Positions 13,693-26,700 of a DNA stretch of 64,000 nt are shown here, piece by piece. Both the position numbers and the translations under genes were made by a program. The stretch comes from Sipunculus nudus (taxonomy: Eukaryota > Annelida > Sipuncula > Golfingiida > Sipunculidae): contig CM049306.1 of the NCBI GenBank assembly GCA_026874595.1, positions 49,046,019-49,110,018 of the forward strand, given 5' to 3'. Numbering within the stretch: the first letter of the stretch is position 1; each line of letters begins with the position of its first letter. The notes below the pieces were generated by a model that made no database searches, was not told where the DNA came from, and saw only the letters and a program-made list of their open reading frames with translations.

Positions 13693-14062
13693 CCCCAAAA
13701 ATTATAATTCTCATAGCTTCACGATAATCACCAAATATTGAAAATGGCGAGTATTTTTCCAGACGCTTATCCAGTGATTCATTCTTTTCTGCCATCTTAC
13801 GTTCTGGCGTTCTACGTTCCTTATCTGGCACGTGTGCAAGGAATGTTGACATTGAAAGATATGAACTATACACCTCTACAAAATCCCATGAGTGTCCCTT
13901 ATAAAAGACAAAAGGAGGTTTATTCTTTAGACTCCCTGTAGCGATTTGGCGGCAAATTTCCATCAGATATTCGGAATGTCTGTTTATTGTAAACATGTAG
14001 AGCAAAGTTAACATGCATGATGATGGCCTAGTGATTTTGGTAGTGAAATGATATAAATCCAA
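13688..14062 (-). CDS. Unrecognised open frame of 124 codons
   Basis: The frame ends inside the 3' terminus of the SINE at 13302-13692. Its last third is charged and less repetitive (around MAEKNESLDKRLEKY), while the first part looks like translated non-coding DNA. I recognise no domain and see no clear splice donor at its end. It could be a fragment of an exon or chance. I would not annotate it as a gene without transcript support. Confidence 0.12.
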   Translation of the reverse strand: MDLYHFTTKITRPSSCMLTLLYMFTINRHSEYLMEICRQIATGSLKNKPPFVFYKGHSWDFVEVYSSYLSMSTFLAHVPDKERRTPERKMAEKNESLDKRLEKYSPFSIFGDYREAMRIIIFGG

Positions 14063-14585
14063 ATACCAGACAAGGTTAAGGTTAACTCCATCTAATACCT
14101 GTCTCAGCTTAAGCTAGAATAAACAAAGTTCCTCTTCTACATGCAGCAATATAATAATCACAAACAAGATCAAAACATTCAATATTACATGCAGAATATA
14201 TGATTTCACGCGCGTTTTATCCTTTATTTATAAATTCGTATCATATTTATTTAAAAATCGAGGAGACATCTAACATTTCCTCTTATGCAGTAAACACGTA
14301 ATATGGTATGGCGTATTTTCGGATAATATGAAACTTGTAAGACATGATTTAAAGGACAGATAAATCATGAATGATGGTAGGTCAGAACGGTGTTCTTACC
14401 AGGCATTGATTTCTGCTGCTGGCCTGTTATAGCCTTTCTGCTGGAGGTCGCTGGACTGCGGGGGGTTTGGCAGCCAGTGTCGTCAATTTATCTTCGGGGG
14501 GGGGGGGGGGATCACTCGCAGGCGTGGGAGGGAAATTAAATTCCCTCTTTATAAACATATTTAATTTTACTTATAAATGTAAATG

Positions 14586-14588
<3 letters not shown>

Positions 14589-14620
<32 letters not shown>
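14589..14620. repeat. (AT)n microsatellite
   Basis: Uninterrupted AT dinucleotides. Confidence 0.9.
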
Positions 14621-14623
<3 letters not shown>

Positions 14624-16207
14624 ATTGTATTTGTGACACATTTCAAAAATATTACAATAAAGTATATTAATTCTATGTATGTAAGTATGTTAATTCTAAA
14701 CCAGGTTTAAATATTTAAATATATATTAACTCAGAAAATAGAACCATGGTCTGAAATTCTATTTATTAATATCTTTAATTTCTATTATATAAATATGATT
14801 CTCTCAATTTCGAGGGGGGGGGGGTGATCACATTGACCATCCCCCTTGCCAAAAAATGGGGGATATATACCCCCAATCCCCCTGTATTGACGCCCCTTTG
14901 GGCAGCTACTGGACTGTGCCTGGCAAGGCCTACTGATTGGCTGCGGCTAACTATAGTTTATGCTGGGCTTTTGTTTGCTCGGGGGGCTAGAGCTGGACTG
15001 TGACTCACTTTGGACGCTGCAAGGCTGAGGATTGCTTTGGCAGCTTATGAGTCGTGGCTGGCTTGAGCTTCTGCTTTGGTATGGCTTGCTTCGGCTGCTG
15101 TTGGGGTTGCTTGCCTAGACTTCTGCTTATCTGTGGAAGGTTTGGGGTTCCATGGGACGTGTCCTTTTATCAGCGTGTCCCTTTTGGTCTTATTGTCACC
15201 AATTTCGTACGCTACCTGTTATACTACGGAAATTCTACACGTGCAAATAAAAAAAAACATACCTTTTTTGGTAATTCAATGGTCTACTTTCAGAAGCATG
15301 TTGTAACGCCGTTTGCAGTTCTAAAAGATATTATATAAACATTTACAATAAATTCAATAATATGCGTTTACTAACGCTTAAGTTCATTTCGCTGAATTTT
15401 AAAATGTCCCAGCAAAACCATCCAGAACACTGCTTTATGTTGTTATGGTTCTGTATGGGAGTTGATAAACTCAGTCCACATGTCTGTTTACCATAACAAG
15501 ACTGCCTGACCAAAGGTTTATTGCGCATGTGCGTCAAGGAGAAGCAATTGTGAATAAAAATAAACACAGACGATAAACACGTGACGCAAAAAAAATCTTG
15601 ATATTGTGAAGTTGCCCGGTGTGGCATGTTTTTTTCAATTTATTCCTACTTGTGTAAAGGTGTAAGCAAACGCTTTTAGAACGAACTTTTGTAAGATACC
15701 ACAATATCATAAGACAAAAACACTTTATCTCATGAAACGTCCACATGAAACGTAGGTCGCTTTATGAGTTTTGAAATAATTTGTTGTTATCATCTAAGTC
15801 CAACAAGAGATAAAGATAAAAAATTAAAGTCAGTTATGTCCAGTAAAACTAAGTGAATGGGTTTATGTTAAATTAAAGAATTTCAGTTATCATATGTATA
15901 ATGGGATCGATACTTCGCTTTAACTAAATGAAGTACACCGTCTACATGACCTTAACCTGACTGCGGCTTTATCTCGATAATATGATCTTAATTTCTAAGA
16001 ATTGAGTAATAAAATGAGGATCTCATTTAATGAATGTGAGAAAGATGCAAATTACTCTTATGAGAGTAGTAATGAGATTCCTTTAGGTCTTTTAGTGCAT
16101 TTTATATTTTATATAATGCAATTGCTTGCAGATTAACTCGACCATACTTTCATGAAATTTTTCATCAACATGATGGGACTGTGGCAGTAAGGGACAGTAT
16201 ATATATT

Positions 16208-16210
<3 letters not shown>

Positions 16211-16248
<38 letters not shown>
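16211..16248. repeat. (AT)n microsatellite
   Basis: Uninterrupted AT dinucleotides preceded by TTTAAATATA. Confidence 0.9.
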
Positions 16249-16251
<3 letters not shown>

Positions 16252-17131
16252 ATTTTTTAGTTGAGTTTACACCTTCATGTTATCAATTGTCAGACACGAT
16301 CACGCCTTCACAGACCTTAATTACGCGACCCTTTCTGGCATCTATATCATGAATAATGAATTATGCAATTAAACCAATCATATGGTTCATGTACACTCGT
16401 TTTACGCGGACGTTTGGTGCGAAGTTTAGATAAAACGTTTATCATTGCCGGAAAGGCATCGAGGATCGAACCAATCAGAACATCCTGTCTGCGTTTTGTT
16501 CATGTTCAGATGGAGTATGAAGAGTGTATTGCTTACATGTTTGTGTTTGGGTTTGATTGACAGATGTGATTTCGACTGAAATGGAGATGGGGGCTTAGCG
16601 CCTCTGCAAAGTCCAAAATAGTAAAAAAATATGTTTATATACGGATGTAATTATTCTCTGACTGTAGCATGTGAGGGAAATAAGGATTTTCGGGCGTACA
16701 AAACACTCACAATCTTTCAAATAAAATCTACCAAATCGAGTTTCCAGCGCCTCCACAAACCATGAGACTGTCCGTGGTAGGATCCATATAGGGGTGTAAC
16801 TAACTTGTGAGGCAACAATCAATTTACGAGCATATAGCAGCACCCGATGATCTCCCAAATCATGTCTCCTATGCCGGTCCTTTTCTCATATATACATATT
16901 AATGCCACACTATAAAACCAATATTCCCCCTTATATTGAGGCCCAGCAGATCTACCTAAAAGTCGTGCTGGCAATTGCGCCGAAGCCTGGCATTAATTGA
17001 AAACCTAACCTTACAGGAGATTTAGATTTATGTACTATTTATATTACCATTGTCTTCTATGTAACGATTAAATGTGTCTTATAGCATAATTTATTAATTC
17101 TTTTACATTACACTGAAACATGTATATATAA

Positions 17132-17322
17132 AGCCGAGTGGTAAAATGCTTGGCCCTCTCCGCTGGCGACCCGGGTTCAATTCCCGGCGTGACTAGGAGA
17201 ATGGGTTGTAGGGGCCCGTCCAAGGTCGGTGGTTTACTCCAGGTTCTCCGGTTCCCCTCCACCCTTGCCGAATCTCGAGCGCCAACATCCGAGCCATGGA
17301 GAGTGCCTCGTATTAGTTTTTT
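17132..17322 (+). mobile_element. Second type of tRNA-derived SINE
   Basis: The sequence begins with tRNA-like GCCGAGTGGTAAAATGCTTG (A-box region). It carries a good B box, GGGTTCAATTCCC, at about 17172-17184. The following body includes GGTCGGTGGTTTACTCCAGG and a CTCCGGTTCCCCTCC stretch, which is the kind of conserved central domain found in several metazoan SINE families. I do not assign a named family. It differs from the SINE at 13302. It ends near the GCCTCGTATTAG stretch. Confidence 0.7.
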
Positions 17323-18610
17323 ATGACTAGTTATATAATTCAAGTAAAATTAATGAAGTTTATATTTATACACGTATATGTTTTCGATATAGCATCATGT
17401 CATGTTAAATCTGCATCATGTCTATGTTATATATTTTATGAGAAACTAACTTTACCCATGATCCTATTGAAAAGCAGCAGATCAGCTCAAAAGCATATTT
17501 GAAAACTAGAATTGTGCTAAGAGAGCAAAGACCTTCGTCAAGGCAGCTCATTGCCCCAATATTGCATTGTCAGAAATGCAACATTTTCCCTTATAAAAAT
17601 TGCTCCCATTCTGTGCGTTGATTTACTGACACCTTTAATTAAAACGGCACGTACACGTGGAGTGACATCATTGATTGTCCTCTGTGACGTCACTTTTCGC
17701 ACTCCATAGATGGCCATATCGTCAGAAGTCAGTATGCAGGAGTCAGTACCGATGCAGAAGTCAGTACTTTAATGGCACGGTTTTCCTTCTTTTGGCTTTT
17801 TGCCAAGTAGCCGGCGTCGATGAAACAAGTGGGAGTTGGGACCATGAGAACAGAACAGCTCATGCATGCAGAAAAACCAATAACACAGCGAGGTGCAATT
17901 TTCTTATCAGCTACAGCAACCAACACCTCCGAGTCTTAATGCCAGAGGCCTCATCCGTCCACAACCAGATGGTGATCTACATAACAACTAGCCGTGAAAT
18001 GCTTAACCACGTCGCTATTCGTGGGTGAAATTGCACTTCATATGTTACAATGGATTCTAAAGGCAATGACCTAGAACATTCTTGTGTAACAATTAGCCTA
18101 TCAGACGTTATATTTATAAAAGAATGCATAGAATGTGCACTACTTATATATTAGTTTTTGGAAGTTTTGGGGCTTCTCGATAGTGATTAATGCAATCTAG
18201 ATCAAATCATTTTAATTTGTTTCCTCTATTTTACCCAAATCATATATTAAACCATACCAGTGTACTATTCCAATATCTCTTGAAATACTGCTTAATATAA
18301 CTAAACCTCTCAAGACAAGCTTGTAAATATAGCTATATTATTATTATTATTTAGTTTTTGGGGAGATCAATCTCTTAAATGGACCTTATCAGATGCAATG
18401 CATGTTGAATTACGAAAAAAAGCGTCTTTTTCCTTGACATAAAATGGTACCTGCCAAAATATTGTACTGAAACCGTTGGCTTTTTCCTCTATACGAGTGT
18501 CAAAAAGTGGAACTGGCGCGATCACCGGCGAAAAAATAAACGAAGCTTGATCGCCACCTGCGTTTTCCGTCTCTTTATGGGCTTACAATGGGTGCCTTTT
18601 TTTAAGTGGA
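17323..18610. other. Unassigned sequence
   Basis: An open frame at 17675-18028 (117 codons, plus strand) contains a hydrophobic run (GTVFLLLAFCQVAGVDE) and two N-glycosylation-type triplets. I recognise no family and nothing supports expression. The rest shows no feature. Confidence 0.3.
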
Positions 18611-18979
18611 GGTAACCGCCTCCATTTTGTAATGCTTGCTTAACTTTGTAGTAAATACATCTGCAGAGTTCCATTGCGGTCTGGACTACGTGACAGGGGC
18701 TTATACCCGATAATCCTGGTGTCAACCAGGTTCGGTGTACAGCTCCCGCGGGTCCTGGTTGTGTATCATCATCATCCCCATTGCTAGGTCAAAACACTGA
18801 GAACCCCCGAAAGGCGCACTCGTTTTGTGAGTGAAACGCGACTGCTGGGCACAGTCTCCCTATTAAGCCTGCAGAGCGCTTACTCTAGGTTGGGGCCGAA
18901 TGGTGAATAATCTCACCGCTTCGGCTGATCTCCCGGCTTTGACTCCTGTGCTCTACCCCTGAGCCCCAGAAGCCGGTCA
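18611..18979 (-). mobile_element. tRNA-derived SINE, copy 2 (B box lost)
   Basis: Read on the minus strand, this begins ACCGGCTTCTGGGGCTCAGG and ends ATGGAGGCGGTTACC, like the copy at 13302-13692. The A box is intact. About 15 bases that contain the B box in copy 1 are missing here: GGGAGGTC...CAGCCGAGGC in copy 1 corresponds to GGGAGATCAGCCGAAGC here. The copy should therefore be transcriptionally weak. Its middle part differs from copy 1, so the two may be subfamilies. Confidence 0.75.
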
Positions 18980-19029
18980 ATGGGTGTTTTACAACCGTGC
19001 ACGTTCATGTTTAGACTACTCCATATTTT

Positions 19030-19240
19030 GGATCTGTCGCGCATGTGCAAACTGGAACTCGGCCAACCATAGAGACAGGCGTACAACGCCATCTTAAGTA
19101 ATCCCAGTTGCAACTCCTGACTTACCTGTAGACTGGTTCCAACTCCAGTATGCACGCTCATACCGGTTGTCATGGACGTTCACGCGATCCTGGTTGATTA
19201 TCCGTGAAGATTTCTTATAAAATAACTTTGTTTAGTTGGT
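19030..19240 (-). mobile_element. Relative of the foldback element at 46701-47240
   Basis: The segment contains CCATAGAGACAGGCGTACAA and continues through CAGTTGCAACTCCTGACTTA and GGTTGATTATCCGTGAAGAT. The same order occurs, inverted, at about 47050-47210, and in part at 46735-46812. Those are the terminal inverted-repeat arms of the foldback transposon inserted in the Penelope-like element. I therefore read this as a solo or partial arm. Confidence 0.65.
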
Positions 19241-19927
19241 CATGGGGATAATTAATAGGAGATTTATAGCGCTTGTCCTTATTTCATTGGAGGGGGGGAG
19301 GGGGTGGTCCTCTGTCGGTACTCCTGTAGATTGTCCCCTCATATATACTTCATGAAAAAACAGGGCCCATGATCTTTTCAAAGCCTTTATAACTCATGTT
19401 AGAACCTCTAAACGGCACTCCTGAAACAAAGGTAAGGGTCCCCGTTAAAACAACCCTGGATTTGGAAATGTCATTGTTTTTCGAAAGAATAACGGCCTTG
19501 TTAATTGTGAAATGGTCATGGGATCATCCATATCAATGGCCTGTTTTTAGGAATAAAAAAGGAATATTCCTTAATGTGATTTTTGATCCAAGTTTTATTA
19601 TTCTTGCATATTCTCAGTGTTCCATTGTCTGTTGAGAAGATTAACATTCTACAGCTCAATTTTCCTTTGAGTAGTTATTTTAAAATAAAAGGGACCAAGA
19701 GAGAAAGATATCGCTTGTATAAGGTATAACAAATACGGAAAGTGGCGTTTTTATTGATTCATATTGTCATTTATTCAATTTCTATCACCTACATTGTTGT
19801 CTGACAATACAATATGATTTGGAACATAGTTGTTTGTCCTAAATGAACTGAGAGTGAAGTAATAACGTACATATGTAAATCTGTATATCAAATATGTTAT
19901 GTCTGTCTCATACATGGCCTTGTAGCC

Positions 19928-19930
<3 letters not shown>

Positions 19931-20003
<73 letters not shown>
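19931..20003. repeat. (TA)n microsatellite, about 36 units
   Basis: Uninterrupted TA over 73 bp. Confidence 0.95.
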
Positions 20004-20006
<3 letters not shown>

Positions 20007-20312
20007 TCCCCCAGTCAATGCCCGCCTCCCAGTGAAGCACGCGATATAAATTTGGCTACTGAAGTGTTCTTAATTAGTCAGGCTCATATATACGATCTAC
20101 CATACTCTACTTATAAAGTAAAATCTAGGACATGATTCCGATCATAGTAATGTATTTCAATATCTAAATAAGCAGGCAGTATCTTTCCTATCATGTGAAT
20201 ATGGGGATGTCATGGTTTTTATAATTTATTCCCTGTATGGTGCGTTAATTATATACATTTTATATTTACAGGCAAATACACACGTTCACAATCTTATGTA
20301 AATGTTATGTTT

Positions 20313-20336
20313 TAAAAAGAAGAAGAAGAAGAAGAA
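20313..20336. repeat. (AAG)n microsatellite
   Basis: Short AAG trinucleotide run. Confidence 0.85.
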
Positions 20337-21102
20337 AATTAGAACAAGGGAGCCAAGCGTTACTTTGCAATATTATGAGAATAAACCCAGGGGAATTGCT
20401 TTGCCAAGTACCAACGCCTGGTAGCGACAACTGTGCCGTCAAATGTGGAAGTAGGGCAGACAGTGGTTGATTAAATAAACAAGGAATTCAACAAGAGCAC
20501 TGCCCCGGTGGTGTTCCCTAGAGCATGATACATCTTTAGTACAGCTGTCGCATTCAGTGGGCCGTAAATTGAACTTTGCTATACGTCAGTTTGATAAAAT
20601 CTGAGATTTAGAAATTTTCTAATCACTTATGATATAATTATATAATAATAAGTATATAATTATATATACTTTTGACGTGAATTGGTGTTCATAGCTTCAT
20701 ACACCACGAGTAGCTATAAACACAGCGAGTTTTCTGTCTTGCATAAATTAAACATCTAGTCCGTGCTGTCGAAATCGGCATTCTAAGACAACGGCTTGCC
20801 ATCAAATCTTATAAATTTATGGGACATATTCTTTCATATATCTAAAACAGTGGCGATTTCTGTTATATATTTTGTTAAAGTTTATTACTCCTGTTGTACT
20901 GCTGTATGATAGCAGTGTCAAATGAATGGCAAAATGTGTTTTACCAAAAGGGGATGGAGCGGGGGAAGGGGGAGGGGGTAGGGTGGGTGTGGGGGGGGGG
21001 GGGTTATTGGTTTGGATTTCTGGTTGTTGACGATAAAGCAGAACCATTTGTGTTATGTAAATGTCTCAGTGGCCGATTTCTGTACAATGAAATACACCCA
21101 AA

Positions 21103-21105
<3 letters not shown>

Positions 21106-21149
<44 letters not shown>
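21106..21149. repeat. (AT)n microsatellite
   Basis: Uninterrupted AT dinucleotides. Confidence 0.95.
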
Positions 21150-21153
<4 letters not shown>

Positions 21154-21300
21154 AACTTAATTGAACGGTTATTATATAAAGGTACAAGTCACAATATTTT
21201 TGTATTATCCGAAACAAAATTTAGTGTAGGTTACAGGCATGGTTTTACAAGGCATTTGAAATTTTGAGAGAGGAATATGCGTGCATGTGTGTATGTGTCT

Positions 21301-22121
21301 TGTTACAGATGTCTCTTTTTATTGTATGCAGCAGTCTTACATGTGTATGTGCAGCGCTAGCATTGTCCGTTGCTATGGCGGCATAGACAGGCCCATGCGT
21401 AGGGTCTGACGTTTAAACACAGCGGTCATACTAGTCTGGGGCTTTCTCGCCTAGCCGAGCCGGGCCGGCCCACGTGTGAACCTTGATATGTAGAAACACA
21501 GCGTTCGTTGTTCTAGATGTTTCCTGTAACGTGTGTATTATTGGGTTCTTTAGATTGTTCGGGAAATAAAAAGTTCTCGGCTTGAGGTGAAAAGTTATTA
21601 TAAAGAGCTGTGTTTAGAGCGGGTAGAGAGAGGAGAGATATATTTCAGCGGACACAGAAGAGTGTAAATCAGTTTGTGGACCTTTGCGGCATAATTGCGG
21701 CAGGTACAGCTTTTCTTCGAATTTGTAACGGATTTTAATTAGTCTTCAGTTTGCCTTTGGGATCACTGCCAGAACTTCACTTTTGGAATACAACACATTG
21801 ATTTTGTGATAGAACTGGACTGTTATACTCTGAGAAGATTTATGTGAACTTTTCATCTGGTGGAATCCAGGTACTGTACACTTTATTTATATACTTGTAT
21901 TGATTTACTGTTGTACTGTTGTTATACTGTGTAATTGTATTGATTTAGTGTAAAGTTAAGATTGTTTATGAATAAATTATAAGTATTTGTTAACAAAAAA
22001 CCACTGATTTCTTTATTCATTCCCCTAGACATATCACGCTGCCTAGTGTTACAGAATCTGATTATTTTATCTCTATTACAAAATTTATGCTCGTGATCTG
22101 TTGATATTGGGTTCCGTAACA
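21301..22121 (+). mobile_element. Solo LTR A of the Gypsy-type family
   Basis: The 821-bp sequence begins TGTTACAG and ends GTTCCGTAACA, the termini of the 3' LTR at 58590-59387. It shares internal landmarks with that LTR: CAGCGGACRCAGAAG, CCAGGTACTGTRCAC, GAATAAATTAT and TTCATTCCCCTAGACAT. It is flanked on both sides by GTCT (21297-21300 and 22122-22125), a 4-bp target duplication. No internal region is attached, so it is a solo LTR left by recombination between the two LTRs of a full element. It is one of the more diverged copies. Confidence 0.9.
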
Positions 22122-22509
22122 GTCTAATAAAGATAAATATATTTAAATAATTGCAACTCCGGTCTATTCTAGTCCGCCTTTCTGTGAGAAGCGAACCTTA
22201 CTCGGAACAGGTACTGCCAATCCTCTCATATTCTACCTTTATTTAAAGCTATAATACAACACTTCTCCGAGAAATAGAGGAGAAAATCCCAGGCATGCTG
22301 ATTTTGACCGCACGAGGATTCAGTTCACGTGCACGCCAGGAAGTCCACCCCCAGTGAGCACTTGAACTTGTGATAAACTGAACTTTCTAGTTAAACTTCT
22401 GCCGGGTCATATTTGACAATAAGCAACATATCAAGCCAATACAATACATAATACTATGGCAAATCAATTTATTCTTTTTGAGGAAATTGTCATCTTTTCT
22501 TAGACGAGT

Positions 22510-23147
22510 CGGTAGAAATGGCAACCTGGTGGATTTCCGGCGAACTTTACCATAATTGCGATGCATTCCTCGAAATTGCTTGTATCACGACTCAATTAGG
22601 CTTACCAGCCCAATTATCATTGCCTACTGTGTCGGGTTGTCACTGTTTAAGGGTACTGCTTATTTATTTGTCTGTGGTTGCTCATGTCAGGAGAATGGTA
22701 TTTTAAATTTGGCACATGCATCACAACAGAAGGTAATTGACCAAAAAACAGCTTTTTATTTTATTGGAGGGCTGATTGTTGGACTGTATGCGAATGGACA
22801 GTGTGACCAGCAATGTTTGTTTCACTCCGCAGGGAATGGTCCCAATTAACACCAACGCCCTCAAATAAGTACTGTTGACGTAAGTTGTACAAAAAGAGCT
22901 TATATAATGATTCGTTTACTAGATGAAAACACTATGAGTAACCTTTTTATATAAAGGATAATGTTCTTGCTTTGTATTTCTTTGCGTTTATGAGATGAGT
23001 AAAAAAAACAAAGCATGGGTTTTATATATGGGTTTTAGGTTTAGTAATTTATTTTTTTTACTGAAAAGAAGTAAGCTGATATTTATAAGTCCCCCCCCCC
23101 CCCAAAAAAAAAAAAAATAGTGTACCTTCTGTTTGTCATTTTAGTGT
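22510..23147 (+). repeat. Gene-like tandem unit 0
   Basis: This unit is homologous to 27383-27900. The match includes a block that can be read as GGLIVGLYANGQCDQQCLF (about 22772-22828). It continues through ATTCGTTT... and TTGTTCTTG-like sequence to about 22985. It carries an imperfect stem (CGACTC.../...GTGTCG, 22588-22634) also found at 36742-36790. An open frame runs 22556-22849 but stops at a TAA where unit 1 stays open. LTR B is inserted directly downstream. It is probably a decayed member of a small local gene or repeat family of unknown function. Confidence 0.55.
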
Positions 23148-23757
23148 TGTCACAGGTGCTCTTTTTATTATGTGACACGGGCGTAATTCCTGTTGTGGCA
23201 CTCGTGTCTGGCCGCGTATTACATTCAATGTTTAATCCGTATTGGTTGAACTCTTGTTGTCGTGCTGGCTTGGGGCGAGATCACGTGTACAACATGGTGT
23301 GTAGAGGCACGGCGATGTTTTCTAGAGAATTCCTGAAACGCGTGTTTACTGTTGAGTAGAGTCCTTATAGACTGTTCGAGAAGTGGAAAACTCTCGGCGT
23401 GGGGTGTGAAGGTATATAAAGGGGCTGGTTTTTTTTAGAACCAGAGAGAACAGCAGAGCAGATTCCAGCGGACGCAGAGGCGTGTGTCATGACGTTATCC
23501 GACGAATGCAGCAATTATAGATTTTCAAAGACTTTCTCCTGGATTTTTTTGCATTTGGACTGTCATTCTCCGAGAGTATACATTTAAAGAACTTAATGTG
23601 GTGACGGTGTTGGTATCCAGGTACTGTGCACATTATTTTTGTATGTGATTGTATTGAGTTGTTGCTATACCGCTGTTTTACTGTATAATTGTATTGATTT
23701 AGTGTATTGTATTGTTAGGGTTGTTTTAAGAATAAATTATAGTTATTTGTTAACAAA
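23148..23757 (+). mobile_element. LTR B, left part
   Basis: This begins TGTCACAGGTGCTC and follows the family LTR through AGAATAAATTATAG and GTTAACAAA, where it is broken by a 3.1-kb insertion. It resumes at 26888. It contains the LTR promoter-like GTATATAAAGGGGC near 23412 and a polyadenylation signal AATAAA. The flanks (AGTGT on the left, ATGTT after 27024) do not form a clean target duplication. Confidence 0.88.
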
Positions 23758-26700
23758 CAAGTGACCCATGGGTCTTGACGCTCAGCCGACTGGCATGTTG
23801 ACAATATGTCCTTGCACAGCAACAAATTAAGATAATGTAGGTGGCATCATAGTTCATGCATATTAGCTGAAGTTCATCAACACCCATAAGCACATCAAAT
23901 TTGATGACAATCCATCCAGCTGCTCCAGAGGAATCTGGCAATTTTTGTGTATTTTGCATTATTTCTGGGGTACTCAAACATGGCCTGTAACTCAGATAAT
24001 ATAGGTCACAGTGACCTCAATTCAAGTTTCTGAGGAGAACTTTTGAGGAACTCTCAGGATGTCAAGTATGAAGATTAAGATCAAATGGTTATGATTTGTG
24101 CCCTGCTTTGGTATCAAATTTTCAATTATTCTGGGGGTGCTTATAATCCCCATAGCTTGGAAAATATGGGTAACAGAGACCTAATTTCAGGTTTCCAAGA
24201 AGACTTTTTATGGACCTCCCTGGTTGTCAAAATAGAAGATTCTAGGTCCAATGGTTATGATTTGTGCCCTGCTTTGTTATCAAATTTTCAATTATTCGGG
24301 GGGGGGGTACTTATAAGCCCCATAGCTTGAAAAATATGGGTAACAGAGACCTTATTTCACGTTTTCAAGTAGACTTTTATGGACCTCCCTGGATGTCAAG
24401 TAAGAAGAATCTAGAACCAATGGTTAAGATTTGTGCACTGTTAAAGGATGGCCACATCTTTAAAGGTCTTAAAAACAGAGAAAAAAATTTAAAAAAATAA
24501 AAAAACCAGGTGGCGCCACCAGTCTGCAGAAACTGATGAAACATTCCATGACCAATATCCATGCAAAGAATCATGATGACCAATGCATTAGTTGTTGAGA
24601 AACTTCAGCTTTTGTATCAAATTTTACATTATTTTAGGGGATACTTCAGAGCCCCATAGCTCTGAGGTTTTGAAAAACAGAGACCTAATTTTAGGTCTCC
24701 AGGGAGACTTTTCATGGGCCTCCTTGCATATCAAGAGGGAAAATTCTAGGTCCAGTCATTATGATTTGTGCCCTGTTATCAGTTGACCGCATCTTTTAAG
24801 GTTTCAATAATTGAGAAAAAAAATCGTTAAAAAATTGAAAAAATACAGGTGGCGCAACCATTCTGCAGAAAATGATGAAACATTCCATGATCAAATTCCA
24901 TGCAAAGTATCATGGTGATCAATGCATTAGTTGTTCAGATACTTGAGCTTTTGTATCAAATTTTCCATTATTCTGGGGGATACTTCAAAGCCCCATAGCT
25001 CTGAGGTTTTGGGTAACAGAGACCTAATTTTCAGTTTCCCAGGAGACTTTTTTATTGGCCTCTCTGCATGTCAAGATAGAAGATTCTAGATCCAGTCGTT
25101 CCGATTTGTGCCCTGTTAAAGGATGACCGCATCTTTTAAGGTATCAAAAATAGAGAAAGAAAATTGTAAAATATCGAAAAAATACAGGTGGCGCCACCAG
25201 TCTGCAGAAACTGATGAAACATTCCATAATCAATATCCATGCAAAGTATCACGGTGATCATTGCATTAGTTGTTTAGATACTTGAGCTTTTGTATCAAAT
25301 TTTCCATTATTCTGGGGGATACTTCAGAGCCCCATAGCTCTGAGGTTTTGGGTAACAGAGACCTAATTTTTAGTTTCCAAGGAGACTTTTCATTGGCCTC
25401 TCTGCATGTCAAGATAGAAGAGTCTAGATCCAGTCGTTACGATTTGTGCCCTGTTAAAGGATGACCGCATCTTTTTAGGTATCAAAAATAGAGAAAGAAA
25501 ATTGTAAAATATCGAAAAAATTCAGGTGGCACCATCAGTCTGCAGAAACTGATGAAACACTCCATAATCAATATCCATGCAAAGAATCATGGTGATCAAT
25601 GCATTAGTTGTTCAGATATTTGAGTTTTTGTATCGAATTTCCATTATTCAAGGGGTTACTTCAGAGCCCTATAGCTTGAAGAATCTGGGTAACAGAGACC
25701 TACTTCCAGGTATCCAAGGAGGCTTTTCATTGGCCTCCCCACATGTCAAGATAGAAGATTTTAGGTCCAGCCGTTACGATTTGTGCCCTGTTAACAGATG
25801 ACCACATCTTTTAAGGTCTCAAAAATAGAGAAAAAAAAATCGTAAAAAAATCGAAAAAATACAGGTGGCATCACCAGTCTGCAGAAACTGATGAAACACT
25901 CCACAATCAATATCCATGCATAGAATCATGGTGATCAATGCATTAGTTGTTCAGATACTTGAGTTTTTGTATCAATTTTTCCATTTTTCTTATGGGGGGG
26001 GGGGGGGTACATTGGGGCCCCATAGCTCAAAGGATATGGATAACGGAGACCTAATTTCTGGTTTCCCTGGAGATTTTTGATAGGTCTCTCAGTGTGTCAA
26101 GAATGAAGATTTTAGGTCCAGTCTTTACGATTTGTGCCCTGTTAACAGATGTTTAAATTTTTAAAGGTCTCAAAAATAGAGAAAAAAATCGTAAAAAATA
26201 AAAAATATAGGTGGCGCCACCAGTCTGCAGGAACTAATGAAACATCATGATCAATAAGTATGCCAAAAATCATGACCATCAGTGATGTGGTAAATGAGAT
26301 ATTTAAGTTTTTGTATGAAATTTTTGACTATTCTTGGGATAATTTGGGGCCTCATAGCTCGAAGGATATGGGTAACAGAGACCTAATTTCTGGTTTCCCT
26401 GGAGACCTTTCATAGGTCTCTCAGTGTGTCAAGAATGAAGATTCTAGGTCCAGTCTTTACGACTTGTGCCCTGTTAACAGATGTTTAAATTTTTAAAGGT
26501 CTCAAAAATAGAGAAAAAAAATCGTAAAAAATCGAAAAATATAGGTGGCGCCACCAGTCTGCACGAACTGATGGAACATCTCATGATCAATATGTATGCC
26601 AAAAATCATGACCATCAGTGATGTAGTTAATGAGATGTTGAAGTTTTTGTATGAAATTTTTGACTATTCTGGGGGGTACTTTGGGGCCCCATACCTCAAA

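Larger units (their letters stand above)
14063..17131. other. Unassigned region with G-runs and TA microsatellites
   Basis: No gene is recognised. G-runs followed by GATCAC-like sequence occur at about 14497-14516 and again at about 14814-14831, which suggests two pieces of one repeat family. The interval 14900-15130 is GCTGG- and GGCTT-rich, of simple composition. Confidence 0.4.
19241..21300. other. Unassigned sequence with microsatellites
   Basis: No gene is recognised. It contains the TA arrays at 19931 and 21106, an AAG array at 20313 and a G-run near 20990-21003. Confidence 0.4.

Noticed and set aside
17675-18028. Secreted protein gene with a signal peptide
   Set aside because: The hydrophobic stretch begins 25 or more residues after the start codon and the remainder matches no family. 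It is kept only as a remark in the region entry.
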